In this document: positions 53,733 through 63,937 of the stretch, one piece after another
Layout of the letters: the number at the start of each line of letters is the position of its first letter
How positions within the stretch are numbered: the stretch's first letter is position 1
Assembly (NCBI GenBank): GCA_963575645.1
Contig: OY754464.1
Span: forward strand, 65,322,948 to 65,386,947
DNA from: Xanthostigma xanthostigma
Lineage: Eukaryota; Arthropoda; Insecta; Raphidioptera; Raphidiidae
Length of the DNA: 64,000 nt
Direction of reading: 5' to 3'
The notes under the pieces: model-generated
Told to the model about the DNA's origin: nothing
Seen by the model: only the letters and a program-made list of their open reading frames with translations
Database searches by the model: none
Made by a program: the position numbers and the translations under genes

Positions 53733-54831
53733 CAGTGTGTCCCAAAAAGTTTTATACAAATTGAGAAAATGTTTATCTTACATTTCACAAAAAAAATATT
53801 GTTGACAAAAATCTCTGCATGAGTTGTAGAATGTAGATCTATAATAAAGTACATTGGCTGGAATACAGAGAAAATCTAAATCATGGTTTATATTATTAAT
53901 TAGATTATTTATTGAATAAAGGAATAACACATAATAAACAATTGATAACCTTCATATCAATTTATCAACAATGAATAATACGGAATGTTCCGTTTTTGAT
54001 CTATAGTGATTTGTTATTATTTTTAATGACAAAAAAAAATAGATTTCGTTAAGTCAGATTTTAAATAAACGTAAGTTAGTTTGCTGCGCCCATTAATACC
54101 TATTATTGTACTTAACTAAATCAGGAAAATGACGCGATTAAGTTGTTAAAAAAAACTAAACATAGTTAAAAAAACAGGATAAGTATATTTATAAATAGAA
54201 CATTTAAAATATTATAAATATTAGCCGATCCAAATTATCACTATAAAATACATGCACTAAAATACAATACAAAAAAATGATCACTTGACTAATATTTTAC
54301 TTTACCTCGGAAATTTAAACAGAATGTGGATAAGGTAAAGTTACAGGGAAAGAAACGCCAAGCCCTCCTAAAACTAACTAATTTCAAAAAATTATTTCAT
54401 TTTAAATTTTAAGATTAGAATTTTTTACAAAACTTGAACATTATGTAACATGAACATTTTAACTGAGGCGTTGAATAATCCACCTGTAAAACAGTGTTCA
54501 TCAATAAGGTGACCAATTAAATTTTATTTAAAAAAAAAAGAAACATTTTTACTAATAAAAAAAATACGGACAGGAATTCTGAAATACGCTTCAGCAACTA
54601 ATAAATTTTATTAGGAACATGTAAAATTACTTAAATACTACGGAACTTCCACAAAATGAGCTTGAAAAATAGTCTCGTGTGAAGCGAGCACTTAACAGCA
54701 ATCAAGAAAACCAGCGCTAGAAAACTAGTAGGCAAATCTAGCAAGGAATCTAGCAGCGTTTCTAGCCTCGTGTGCAATGGCTTTAAGATAAACTTTTTCT
54801 CCATTTGTGTAAAACTTTTTGGGAAACACTC
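53733..54831. mobile_element. mariner/Tc1-like element remnant, TA target
   Basis: TIRs of about 41 bp: CAGTGTGTCCCAAAAAGTTT, TATACAAATTGAGAAAATGTT on the left and the inverse with five or six changes on the right (GAGTGTTTCCCAAAAAGTTT). TA flanks at 53731-53732 and 54832-54833. Length 1099 bp fits mariner, but no transposase frame remains. A family-B MITE lies inside at 54650-54789. Confidence 0.6.
54650..54789 (-). mobile_element. TTAA-type MITE (family B, copy 3, half)
   Basis: On minus: TTAAAGCCATTGCACACGAG, GCTAGAAACGCTGCTAG, TTTTCTTGATTGCTGTTAAG, TGCTCGCTTCACACGAGAC. Right half of the family is missing. It defines the family's left TIR, which is lost in copy 2. Confidence 0.6.
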
Positions 54832-54833
54832 TA

Positions 54834-55491
54834 TATCGGATGTCTACAATTTTTAGCATAATCTATAAAATTAGCCGACATTTGACATTTTTGTAAATTT
54901 ATAGATTAACTATTTAACATCCTTATTTTCGAAAATTCTTGGTGCTCACCTACATTATAATAAGAAACTCCTGTGCAAAATTTCATGCCTCTAGGAGTCT
55001 AGACCCACCGGATAAAGGTGTGTTTTGTCTGTTAGTCAGTCAGTGCTAGAGTTTTATTAAGTAGATAAGTACTAGTGATCTTTAATTAATGGATAGATGC
55101 ATAGATAGTGCCGGTGCATTAATCAATCAAAATATGTAACCCTTCTTATAAATTATTTCAGCTGCATTGTCTAAGTAGGTACTACTGCAAAATGCAAATA
55201 TCATTCACACTATATCTAAACTGAGCACTCTATTACTCACTGACACCAATTTTCAAACTTAATCACTCTTCGTCATGGTGACACTGTGACAATAACAAAT
55301 TTCAAATTCCAAAAATCAACACCACATTGAGTCCAGTGAACCTCACAACTTCGATTTCGTATTATTTATTTTCAATTTTGTCCCATCCATGCCCATATTC
55401 AAAGAACACTATTAAAGTTAATAGTTACTAATCTCGAAACAAATTTATTCGTTAGAATAAAATTTACTTTCAATTCACCAAGCAAAATATG
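54834..55491. other. No recognised feature
   Basis: AT-rich, nothing assignable. Confidence 0.4.
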
Positions 55492-56133
55492 AAACGAGCT
55501 AAAAAGTATAAAATAATTTTTAACTTGTAGGATTTGAAACGAAAAACGTGGGGCGCATGCGGCAATTATATTAGAAGTGTAGAGCGTAGCTATCGATGAA
55601 AAAATCTATTTCTGGGATAGAACGAATAATGCGCCCCACGTTTTTTGTTTCAAATCTTACAAGTTAAAAACAATATTTTATCCTTTTTAGTTCGTTTTAA
55701 AAACGTGGTAGGTACCTATGTTAAATTTTTGTTTTTTTTTTTTATTATATTATTTTCTTTTTTTTAGTTAATAAAAACGTACTAAAAACAAAAATTAATC
55801 ATAAAAAAATAAAAATATTTTACGGCCCATGGGAGGGGGGTCGAACCCGCGACCTTCGCGTTGTTACCACGACGCTCTAACCAATTGAGCTACGACCGAT
55901 GATGGCAATGCGTTGTACAACGGTAAATAAGTAAGAATGAATTATATGACGTATTTATTAAAATTTCTTTATTTCTTTTATTATTTTCGTCTTTATTTTA
56001 ATATTTTCTCGTATTGTCATCTAATTCTATTGTGTTAAAAATTTCAAGTCTCTATCTCCTCAGGAAGTTAGTTTAAAATCAATTACAAAGTTCCGCCCGA
56101 CATACACGAAAAGCGAGTTAATATAAACATGGT
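55492..56133 (-). mobile_element. Palindrome plus tRNA-like composite (copy 2)
   Basis: Inverted relative to copy 1 (40835-41457): palindrome 55492-55712 (AACTTGTAGGATTTGAAACG, AAAAACGTGGGGCGCAT and inverse), T-runs, tRNA-like module 55827-55899, CGTTGTACAACGGTAAATAA, TTTTCTCGTATTGTCATC, AAGCGAGTTAATATAAAC. Order and spacing are conserved; the loop of the palindrome differs between copies. Confidence 0.75.
55827..55899 (-). tRNA. tRNA-like module of composite copy 2
   Basis: On minus: A box TAGCTCAATTGGTTAGAGCG (canonical), B box GGGTTCGACCCC; better preserved than copy 1. Acceptor pairs only partly. TAAAATATTTTTATTTTTTT follows as possible terminator. Confidence 0.5.
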
Positions 56134-56996
56134 AATAACTCGAAATCTTTGAGTTATAACACCCTATATACATCCACTCTTAATTTGTTGAACAATAAAA
56201 CATTGATTATAATTTTCCACCCTGTTCATTGAACAGTTCAACAAATAATGTTCACAGAGACTGTACCGTGTGTACAGTTCGTCGCAACAATAATTAAAGC
56301 TAAGAGCGTAGTTAGTGAAAAAAAAAACTCCACGTTCTAACGAAATTAAAATTTTCCGGTTCGATGGTTTCATCTTCTGATTGTTACGTATATCTTCCGC
56401 GTTGGATAAACAGAATACAATATACAAGCTGAGAACACTTAAGGCAGCTTCAAGAGCAGCTAATATCTACGCTGTGTAAGTACTTTACTTTTATTCTATT
56501 GTATAGAATAGGCATTCGCAAGTTACCTCACGATTCGAAACATTTCCAGTTTTTCTTTTCTCTTATTATTTTTTATTTTCCCATACATATTAACGAGCCT
56601 TGAGACACAAACAAATAATTTATATTTTACTAGTCTTTACCCGTGGCTCAGCCAGCGTTAATCTCGATTTTGGCAGTTCGATAAATCATTCGTGATATAC
56701 TGAAAGCGTTATTGAGCCTAATTCAAAGGCTGTCTAGCTTTTCATTTCGAGACAAAAATGCTCACTTAACATTTATCGATATAAAAATTAAAAGCCAAAC
56801 TGTCTTTAAATTACGTTCAATACGGCTTTTGGTACATCGTTTGTCTCATTCGAAGTCAGCAATCTATTCATCGCCTTGGTTTTAATATATCACGCTGATC
56901 TGTTTTGTTGATTTTAAAAATATAAACAAATTCTAGATCATAAGTTCACATAAATACCTACTACTTGTTTTATCTCTAAATTCTTTTACTTAATAA
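56134..56996. other. Mostly unassigned; one Helitron-like end
   Basis: ACTAGTCTTTACCCGTGGCT at 56629-56648 has the shape of a reversed Helitron 3' end (A, CTAG, GC-rich). Nothing else recognised. Confidence 0.4.
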
Positions 56997-58080
56997 AAAC
57001 TTTTTAACAAAAAAATTAAACCGCCGAAAAACTGAAAAGCAAAAAATAATAAATCTTTTTATTTAACTAAGTTCTATCTAAGTAGTTGCACGTATGTGAC
57101 AGTCTAGTATATCTAAGTAATTTTGAGTCGGCGTCAACAATCTCTGAGCGTTCACGAAGTTAATGTCAGCGACAGAGCAACCCGAACGGGCACACACTGA
57201 GGGCACACGTCTTTGCGAGTGGTCGTGTGGAGAGCGCATGTTTGGAATGTTAATGTTTATCGCAGGAGATTTTTGTTAATTTGATTTGGTTATTTCTTTT
57301 AGTGATCTTTGTTCATTGATTGTTTGACGCCGACTCAAAATTACTTAGATATACTAGACTGTCACATACGTTCAACTACTTAGATAGAACTTAGTTAAAT
57401 AAAAAGATTTATTATTTTTTGCTTTTCAGTTTTTCGGCGGTTTAATTTTTTTGTTAAAAAGTTTTTTTTTTATAATTTTTTGTGGCTATATAATTTATAA
57501 TTGTAATACACAACTCAGCATGAAAATCTGTGAGTGAACAATAAATCACCCCTATTTTCCCATCCTTAGGGTAGGATTTTTTTTCCAAATTTATATGAGA
57601 CCAACCTCGAGGTATACCCTACCCAATAAAAAAATAATTATCAAAATCGGACTACTCTGTAAAAAGTTATGCGTAGTCATACATTACAATCTGTGAGTGA
57701 ACAATCAATAATCCCGTTTTCCTACCCTTAGGGTTGAAATTTTTTTTCCAAATTTATATGGGACTAACTTCGGGGTATACCCTTTCCAATAAAAAAAGAA
57801 TTATCAAAATTGGACTACTCGGTAAAAAGTTATGTGTGGTCATACATTACAATCAGTGAGTGAACAATCAATTATCCCCTGTTTTCCTATCCTTAGGGTT
57901 GGAATTTTTTTACCAAATTTATATGGGACCAACTTCGGGGTATACCCTTTCAAACAAAAAAAAAATTATCAAAACTGGACTGCTCTGTAAAAAGTTATGC
58001 GTGGTCATACATAGATAAAAAAAAAAAAAATATACGCTTCGACTTGAGAACCTCCTCCGTTTTTGTTTTTCGTCGGTTAA
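56997..58080 (+). mobile_element. Palindrome-headed element with 163-bp triplication and 'gagaacctcctcc' tail
   Basis: Arms of about 140 bp (56997-57140, 57328-57466) carry AAAAAAATTAAACCGCCG, TTCTATCTAAGTAGTTG, GACAGTCTAGTATATC and TTTTGAGTCGGCGTCAA, nearly identical. Then three tandem units start at 57525, 57688 and 57851 (AATCTGTGAGTGAACAATCA ... AAAAAGTTATGCGTGGTCAT), period exactly 163 bp. The tail CGCTTCGACTTGAGAACC, TCCTCCGTTTTTG, TCGTCGGTTAA closes at 58080. Confidence 0.7.
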
Positions 58081-58106
58081 TTAAATATAAGAAAATACAA
58101 AGTTAT

Positions 58107-58525
58107 TTTAACAAAACTGCATTCGGTTGTGGTGGAAAATATTTAATGACAAAAATAAAATGTTACAAAAAACATAAACAAACACCCTAAAAATACTTCT
58201 AAGTAATAAAAATAATATAAAGTCATTGTATACACAGAAATTTATACAAGAAATATTTATCTAAGCGCTATAGAAAATGTATATGTGAACTCAATGTTTT
58301 ATGTCTAGCCACTGCGTGTGGCACCGGCTTACACAGACTGTCTAACTGACTTATGAACTGCAGACGATCGAACATTCTGGAAAAAATCGACCTGAGTCGA
58401 TATTCTACTTACGCAATTCTGCGAGCTTTTTCTCAAATGTTCAAAAACCCTCTCTACCTGCTTCAACAAAAACTCTTCTACCTGCTACCTACGCACGGTA
58501 TCAGTGGCGGCTGGCGTGCGTAACA
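58107..58525 (-). mobile_element. Solo LTR, TSD TTAT (copy 2)
   Basis: TTTAACAAAACTGC...GCGTGCGTAACA flanked by TTAT on both sides (58103-58106, 58526-58529). Homologous to 22114-22780 at both ends (AACAAAACTGC, GTGGTGGAAAATATTTA, GCGTAACA); TG at the start is mutated to TT. 419 bp, so it has internal deletions relative to copy 1. No TATA box identified. Confidence 0.65.
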
Positions 58526-58570
58526 TTATAAACCCCGTCAAGAAACGTCTAGTATAACTGATCAGGCTGC

Positions 58571-58786
58571 ACCTACATTGGATCCATATTTCTGTCGATC
58601 TAATGTCGACATCAGAAGAAAAGCAAATACCAAGGTTATAAGGTAGATATGCCTTCACTGGAAAGTAAATCGGGATTCTCTTTTCAACGTCGGCACCTAC
58701 ATTATAATTTTGGTGTTTGTTTTTCTACTGATATCGTCCGACATCGACCGACATCAAAGCGGAATAAATACAGATCCAATGTAAGT
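58571..58786. mobile_element. Small MITE
   Basis: Ends ACCTACATTGGATCCATATT and, inverted, ACTTACATTGGATCTGTATT, with ATGTCG/CGACAT motifs inside both ends. 216 bp. Confidence 0.6.
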
Positions 58787-58848
58787 GTGTACTCTACGGC
58801 GTGCCATACGTCGGACTAGTCAATATTTATCGATCGACGCAGCTAGAT

Positions 58849-59231
58849 TTGCTTACTACTTTTATAGCGCTGGTTTTCTTGATTGCTGTTATGTGCTCGC
58901 TTCATACGAGACGTCTTTTCAAGCTAGTTTTGTAAATAAATCTGGTGCGCGCACAGTGACAGTTCAAATATAAACACAGAGCAAAGCGTGTATATTGTCT
59001 GACAGAGCAGAATGACGCCATATTGATTTGTGAGCGTTTATTCAAGTCGACCAAGTGACAATATATTGCTTCCTGACTGGTTCTTGCTCATACCTAGCAG
59101 CGAACCTAGCAAGGAAAATAGCCTCTGTTCTAATTTCAAAAACCTATCTTGTGAGCTACCAACCTCGTACCCAGCAAAACTTCAAGCAGTGTTTCTAGCA
59201 GCATTTCCAGTCTCGTGTGCAGCGGCTTTTA
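58849..59231. mobile_element. TTAA-type MITE (family B, copy 2)
   Basis: Collinear with 30607-31041: GTGCTCGCTTCATACGAGAC, GTCTTTTCAAGCTAG, GTGACAGTTCAAATATAAAC, GTGTTTCTAGCAGCATTTCC, ending GTGTGCAGCGGCTTTTA. The left terminus is missing (starts GCTAGATTTGC). Confidence 0.6.
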
Positions 59232-59783
59232 GTCCCGCTGTGTATGTGAGAGAGGCTTTACGCGCCTGCCAACTGTTCACGACGCCAATCAAGAAGCACT
59301 GAACGTGAGGATTACATTTGACGTTTTGCGTACAAACAACAAACTAACACAAATCGCTTAAGATTATTTACTTCTTTGATCTTGAGCATACGCCATCGCT
59401 CATCACTTGTACGAAATTACTCAGGTGACGTTGTGATAAATGAAGAGACGGGTAAACAAGCAAATGTTTCGAGGAATTAGATTCACAATTAACGTACCGC
59501 AATAAGTTTATTGGATTTTGAAATACATTTCGAAATGAGTATTCGACAACAAGAAGTACTGAACGAGGAAAATTGATACAGCAGCACCTCACTTGTATAA
59601 CATACCTAATTCAACAAAACGAAACAAAAAGCTAACCAGCAATGGCGATGCAGACTTCTATCAAAGTATCAAATGGGTAACTTGGTGACTCGTGGAATAT
59701 AGGTCTTGTTCACGCCTTTTTTCTTGACTATACCCAAACCTATAATTTTTTGAACACTCATATTTTGGAAACTATTCCACTAA
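59232..59783. other. No recognised feature
   Basis: Nothing assignable. Confidence 0.4.
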
Positions 59784-60095
59784 TGCCGGCTCTACACGAT
59801 GCTACCAACACCGTCCAACGTACGGTCGTCGCATCGTGTGGCCGACGGTCAAACCTACGAGCTTCCAATGTAGAGGGTCCAACGTTCGCGTTTGACAATG
59901 TTCCGGCTGTTGTCGGTATTCTTGATCCGAGTCAAAGGAAGCCTCCAACGTTCGAAGGAAAACATTCTTATGCTTTGATGTACGGCTACACGATTCGATC
60001 GAATATTATATCAATTCGTATTTGAGTGTTTATACTTTATAAAGATTATTTGTTTTGATTTATTTGTGTTTTAAACAGATACGTTTATTACATTA

Positions 60096-60835
60096 TCTTA
60101 TACTAATATATAAAGCAGAAGAGTTTGTTTGTTTATTTGTTTGAACGCGCTAATCTCAGGAACTACAGGTTCGAATTGAAATTTTTTTTTATTGGATAGC
60201 CCATTTATCGAGGAAGGCTATAGGCTATATAATATCACGCTACGACTAATAGGAGCGGAAAATCAATGAAAAATGTTGCAGAACGTCAGTCAAAATTTTT
60301 CACAATATACTTATATTCAGGTGAAATGCCCTAACTGAATATCCCAATATTAGCGGCACACGCATAATAGCTCGATTAGCTCAGTCGGTAGAGCGCTCGA
60401 CTCTTAATCTCAGGGTCGTGGGTTCGATTCCCACCTTGGACGAATATGTTTTTAATGTTTTTTTTTTATTTTCTACATTGCTTAAGGCTATCATTTAAAT
60501 TTATTTTAGTTTGATTTACGACTAATTAAAATTAAATAAATCTAAATAATAGCTCATTTGAAAACTATTACAGTACCTACATATAAAAATAATTTTCCTA
60601 CAGTGTTTTCAATTAAATATTTATTATATTTTATTAATTATACAGTAAAAATTGATTTAAAAGAAATAATTATGATTTAAAAAAAATATATTTTTATCAA
60701 AAATGGAGGTTTGAGTTTAAAATAAGTAATAAAGCATAGAACTGCCGAAAGCTGCAAAAAGTTTGGACCCAACATTCATCTCGGTAAACCCCATTCGTTC
60801 TTTAGCACCCGGGTGAAACCGGACGGGACCGCTAG
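60096..60835 (+). mobile_element. Non-autonomous Helitron with tRNA-Lys(CTT)-like module (copy 4)
   Basis: A|TC at 60095/60096 (TCTTATACTAATATATAAAG) and CTAG|T at 60835/60836 after GAAACCGGACGGGACCG. 740 bp, longer than the other copies. Inserted in the family-C MITE, so the MITE is older. Confidence 0.85.
60371..60443 (+). tRNA. tRNA-Lys(CTT)-like module in Helitron copy 4
   Basis: TAGCTCAGTCGGTAGAGC, GACTCTTAATCTCAGGGTCG, TGGGTTCGATTCCCACC, GGACG: 73 nt, closely matching arthropod tRNA-Lys with anticodon CTT intact and the T stem GTGGG/CCCAC perfect. The acceptor GCTCGAT with CTTGGAC has two mismatches and one or two wobbles. The best candidate for a recognisable tRNA identity, but context says mobile module. 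Confidence 0.6.
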
Positions 60836-61169
60836 TCATTTTGTATTTAGAAACATAAGCTTCCCGTACAAAATCCATTACTTTTTGCGCTATATTTTAT
60901 TAAAGTACTAACTGTAATAATTACAAGTTAACTTAATATTCCATTGATAGTATTTTGTATTAATTATCTTAAATTATATTGAAGTTACGTTTTTGTTGGT
61001 ATTTTGTATTTTTTGACAAACGTTTGTACCAAGTTTTCACAATTCAAGGTTTCAAACATTCGACACACCGTGTAGCAAGTACTGTGGCACACCAACTGTC
61101 GAACTCAGTTCACTCAAACGCTCGATCGAACGTTCGGGTCAACGATCATAGCATCGTGTAGCGCCGGCT

Positions 61170-62571
61170 TTAGAAGGATGAAATTTGGAATACATCTTCT
61201 TTATGGTAACCTTAACCCACCTGAATAAATCAGTTCTGTAACGTGATTAGTCTCGAAGATAGAGGGGGGTCGAAAAGGGCTCTAAATGGTTCGTGTAAAT
61301 TGTCACGTGGTGCCATAGCACCGCGACAATTTTTAATATTAGCATAAAATTATTATAAAAATATATAAATAAGGAAATCTTAAGTCACTAAATTCGCGGG
61401 TATTTGCATGCGCGGTACGATTTGGATCGCGAGGCTTGGACTTATAAACATAAGTGTGTCTATCGTGTGATCCAGTCGGCTGACTCTAAAAACGCGGTAT
61501 CTGTGATTTCAAAAGTGAAAAGTGACAAACAATAGTTGTTAGGTTTGAAATAATTAAAATCAATATTTATTAGTTACGGAAAAATAACAAACATTAAGTT
61601 GTTTTCCGGGATTCGAGGTGGTCGCACGAAAAGGACGCTCATGGAATAAACCACAGAATCATCTTCAAGCTACTTCTCCAAGCTAAATTTTAGACTTCAT
61701 TGTACTACAATGAAGCGCCTAACTACCCGTAGTCATCCACGAATTATGTAAAGTATTAATAGAATAAGTAATGTTCATGTGTAAGTAAAGTACTCTTCAA
61801 AAAGGTATGAAGCTCACGCCTAGTTTTTTTTTCCTCTTTCACGTATTTTTTTTAATTTAAACAATCTTATTAAATGTACTTCCCTAGATAATTAAGTGAT
61901 CACCTTGTCAGGGTTCTACCCCCAGCTCCTAATTGTTAGTCATGATCAAACCGTATTGTTAATCCTAAGAATGTTATTGCTCAAACCATATTGTTAATCG
62001 TAAGAATGTATTTTGTAAAACAAATTTCCTTGTACCTTATCACCGTCACGTTTTGAAGTGATTATTAAATATAATTGTTATCGATCAACTGCATATTCTT
62101 TTCTTAGTTACAATACTGCACAAGTTTCTCAGAATGGTAGAGGAAGTGGTGCTGTACCCTCTCTGATCACTATGGGCCCAAAATAACACCGGTACCGCCC
62201 AAACAATCCACCGTTTTGAGAAATCTGTCCGTCTTTCCTTTTTATTTATTCACAGGTGGGAATGGACCTACGTTACCCGAAAACCTTCCACTGCCGCGCT
62301 ACAAAATATAGCAAAATGTTTTGCGAGACCTTGGCCGGCGCACTACATGCGCTATGATTAGTATTTCACGGCAATCAGGTATTCTTTATTGTCAGTTATA
62401 AATATTTTAACTTACACTGGAATTGTTCCGATCCTATTGACATGGCTGATTATGTCAAAAGATGTAGAGGCCAATAAACCATATATTAAAAAAAAAATAT
62501 TTTAACGCCCACTCTGTATTTTTATTGCTCAATGCATTTTTCTTTTGCTCAAATATTTTTTCTTTTAATAA
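61170..62571. other. Unassigned, with a short tandem duplication
   Basis: 61942-62012 has two units of ATCAAACCGTATTGTTAATC and CTCAAACCATATTGTTAATC. 61296-61325 is a near-perfect hairpin (TGTCACGTGGTGC, AGCACCGCGACA). 61400-62130 may be LTR-like, but ends were not found. Confidence 0.35.
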
Positions 62572-62913
62572 TAGAGGTGTAAAAGCCACGAGCAATTGTG
62601 TACCCGTATGTATTTGTTACTTAAAGAACCAGTACCTGTTACTTTCGTATCGTTACGTTACTCGTTACTTTTCATACTACATACAATCGTGTACTAACAG
62701 CATCAAGAATGTACCATCGCATCGAGGCGCGTCGCATACGTGACACGGTATGACTTCGTTCGTATAACGTATAACTGCATCAAATGAGTCGAACTGACAT
62801 GGATACGAAAGATGCGAGCAACGAAATGAATTTGTAAGTAACGATTCGTTACTTCGAGTCAGACGATGAACCCGTTACTCAGTAACGAATACATACGGTT
62901 TGTTACAGCTCTA
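62572..62913. mobile_element. GTTAC-rich short hAT (copy 2)
   Basis: Inverted copy of 28715-29047: TAGAGGTGTAAAAG at the left, GTTACAGCTCTA at the right; flanks TTTAATAA and CTTAATAT match at six of eight positions. Same GTTAC/GTAAC motif field. Confidence 0.8.
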
Positions 62914-63420
62914 CTTAATATAGGTAATACTGTACGACTAAATACATGTTTAAAATATTTTTTTTAAAGAAAACTGAATAGGTTCAAAACCAAGTTTTAA
63001 ATTTAATGGTTAGTTTAGTTAGTGACTGAATACACAAACGTGTAAAAGCCAAAAGGTTCATAATAATAAGTGCGATTCTGATCATACTTCATAAACCTAT
63101 ATGCCATTATTGACTCTACAAGATGCCAACATTCACTTGTGTCGGAAAAATCAAGAAGTAGGTTTACTGATCAAAATGAAAATTTAAAGACAGAACGGTG
63201 AAGCGGATCCATTTATTAATAATAAGTACACTTCCCAAATAGATGTTCGTATATAAAAAAAAATAATTTTGTGATTTTTATTAGGAAATTGTAGGTAGGT
63301 ACTTATTTAATTAACGCACTGGATTTCTGGCGAGGACTTTGTAGATTATTAACACTCCACAACGTAAGTTATTAGCGTCTACTGTATTTATGGTACCTCA
63401 AATTTACATATCTGATCATG
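62914..63420. other. No recognised feature
   Basis: AT-rich, nothing assignable. Confidence 0.4.
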
Positions 63421-63428
63421 ATTTAGTG

Positions 63429-63937
63429 CAGAGGTCCCCAAACTTTTTTGTCTCGTAGACCACTTGCCATGTTTTTTGGTTTTGGGTAGACCCCCTGCTT
63501 ATCTGATATTGATTTTTTGCAAATTCATTAATTTCAAATGTATTTTTGACAACCGGTATAGTGCTACTCACTTTGAACGATTTAAATTTATAACGGTAGT
63601 GTGAAATGTTTAGTTTTATACATTTACTAATTAGATTCAAATTAAACGAATCAAATTAAAATTTACTTTTCGTTACATAAAATAACTAAGCAAAAAATAA
63701 ATGCTTTTAGTGTGAGGGATGAACCTGCTGCTTTAATAATAAATTTTCATTTGGCATCAATTTAGTTAGATTTAATCTTAAATCTCCTCGGTTAACGATG
63801 TCCAGTTTGTTTCTTTTTTTGTTAGGAGATTCACTATCCTTGACCCCCATTTTCATTTCATGGACCCCCAATTTTTTTCCCGCTGACATAGACCCCTTGC
63901 AAGCTGTCGTCGATATAGACCACTTTGGGAATCACTG
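63429..63937. mobile_element. Short non-autonomous hAT, TSD ATTTAGTG
   Basis: Ends CAGAGGTCCCCAAACTTTTT and, inverted, CAGTGATTCCCAAAGTGG. Perfect duplication ATTTAGTG (63421-63428, 63938-63945). GACC(A/C)C motifs (TAGACCACTTG, TAGACCCCC, TGGACCCCC) repeat near the ends. 509 bp, no transposase. Confidence 0.93.

Larger units (their letters stand above)
59784..61169. mobile_element. TTAA-like MITE (family C) hosting a Helitron
   Basis: Ends (CTAA)TGCCGGCTCTACACGATGC on the left and, inverted, (CTAA)AGCCGGCGCTACACGATGC on the right. CATCGTGT, CGTTGG and CGTTCG-type motifs lie inside both ends. Interrupted by the Helitron 60096-60835; without it about 646 bp. A 91-codon frame at 59750-60025 follows the subrepeats and is not credible as a gene. 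Confidence 0.65.

Noticed and set aside
57525-58013. CRISPR-like or satellite array
   Set aside because: Only three 163-bp units without spacers, inside a dispersed element of a eukaryotic genome.
59750-60025. 91-codon frame with higher GC content
   Set aside because: It covers the terminal subrepeats of the family-C MITE and is cut by the end of the MITE arm; no domain.
7887-60443. Calling the tRNA-like sequences functional tRNA genes
   Set aside because: Almost all have broken acceptor or T stems, or lie inside mobile elements present in several copies. They are listed as tRNA-like only.
61400-62130. Possible LTR with promoter and internal duplication
   Set aside because: No matching TG...CA ends with target duplication and no second copy in the window.
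28885-62743. Similar peptides at 28885-29154 (minus) and 62525-62743 (plus)
   Set aside because: Both fall in the GTTAC-rich hAT copies; similarity reflects the repeat, not a gene family.
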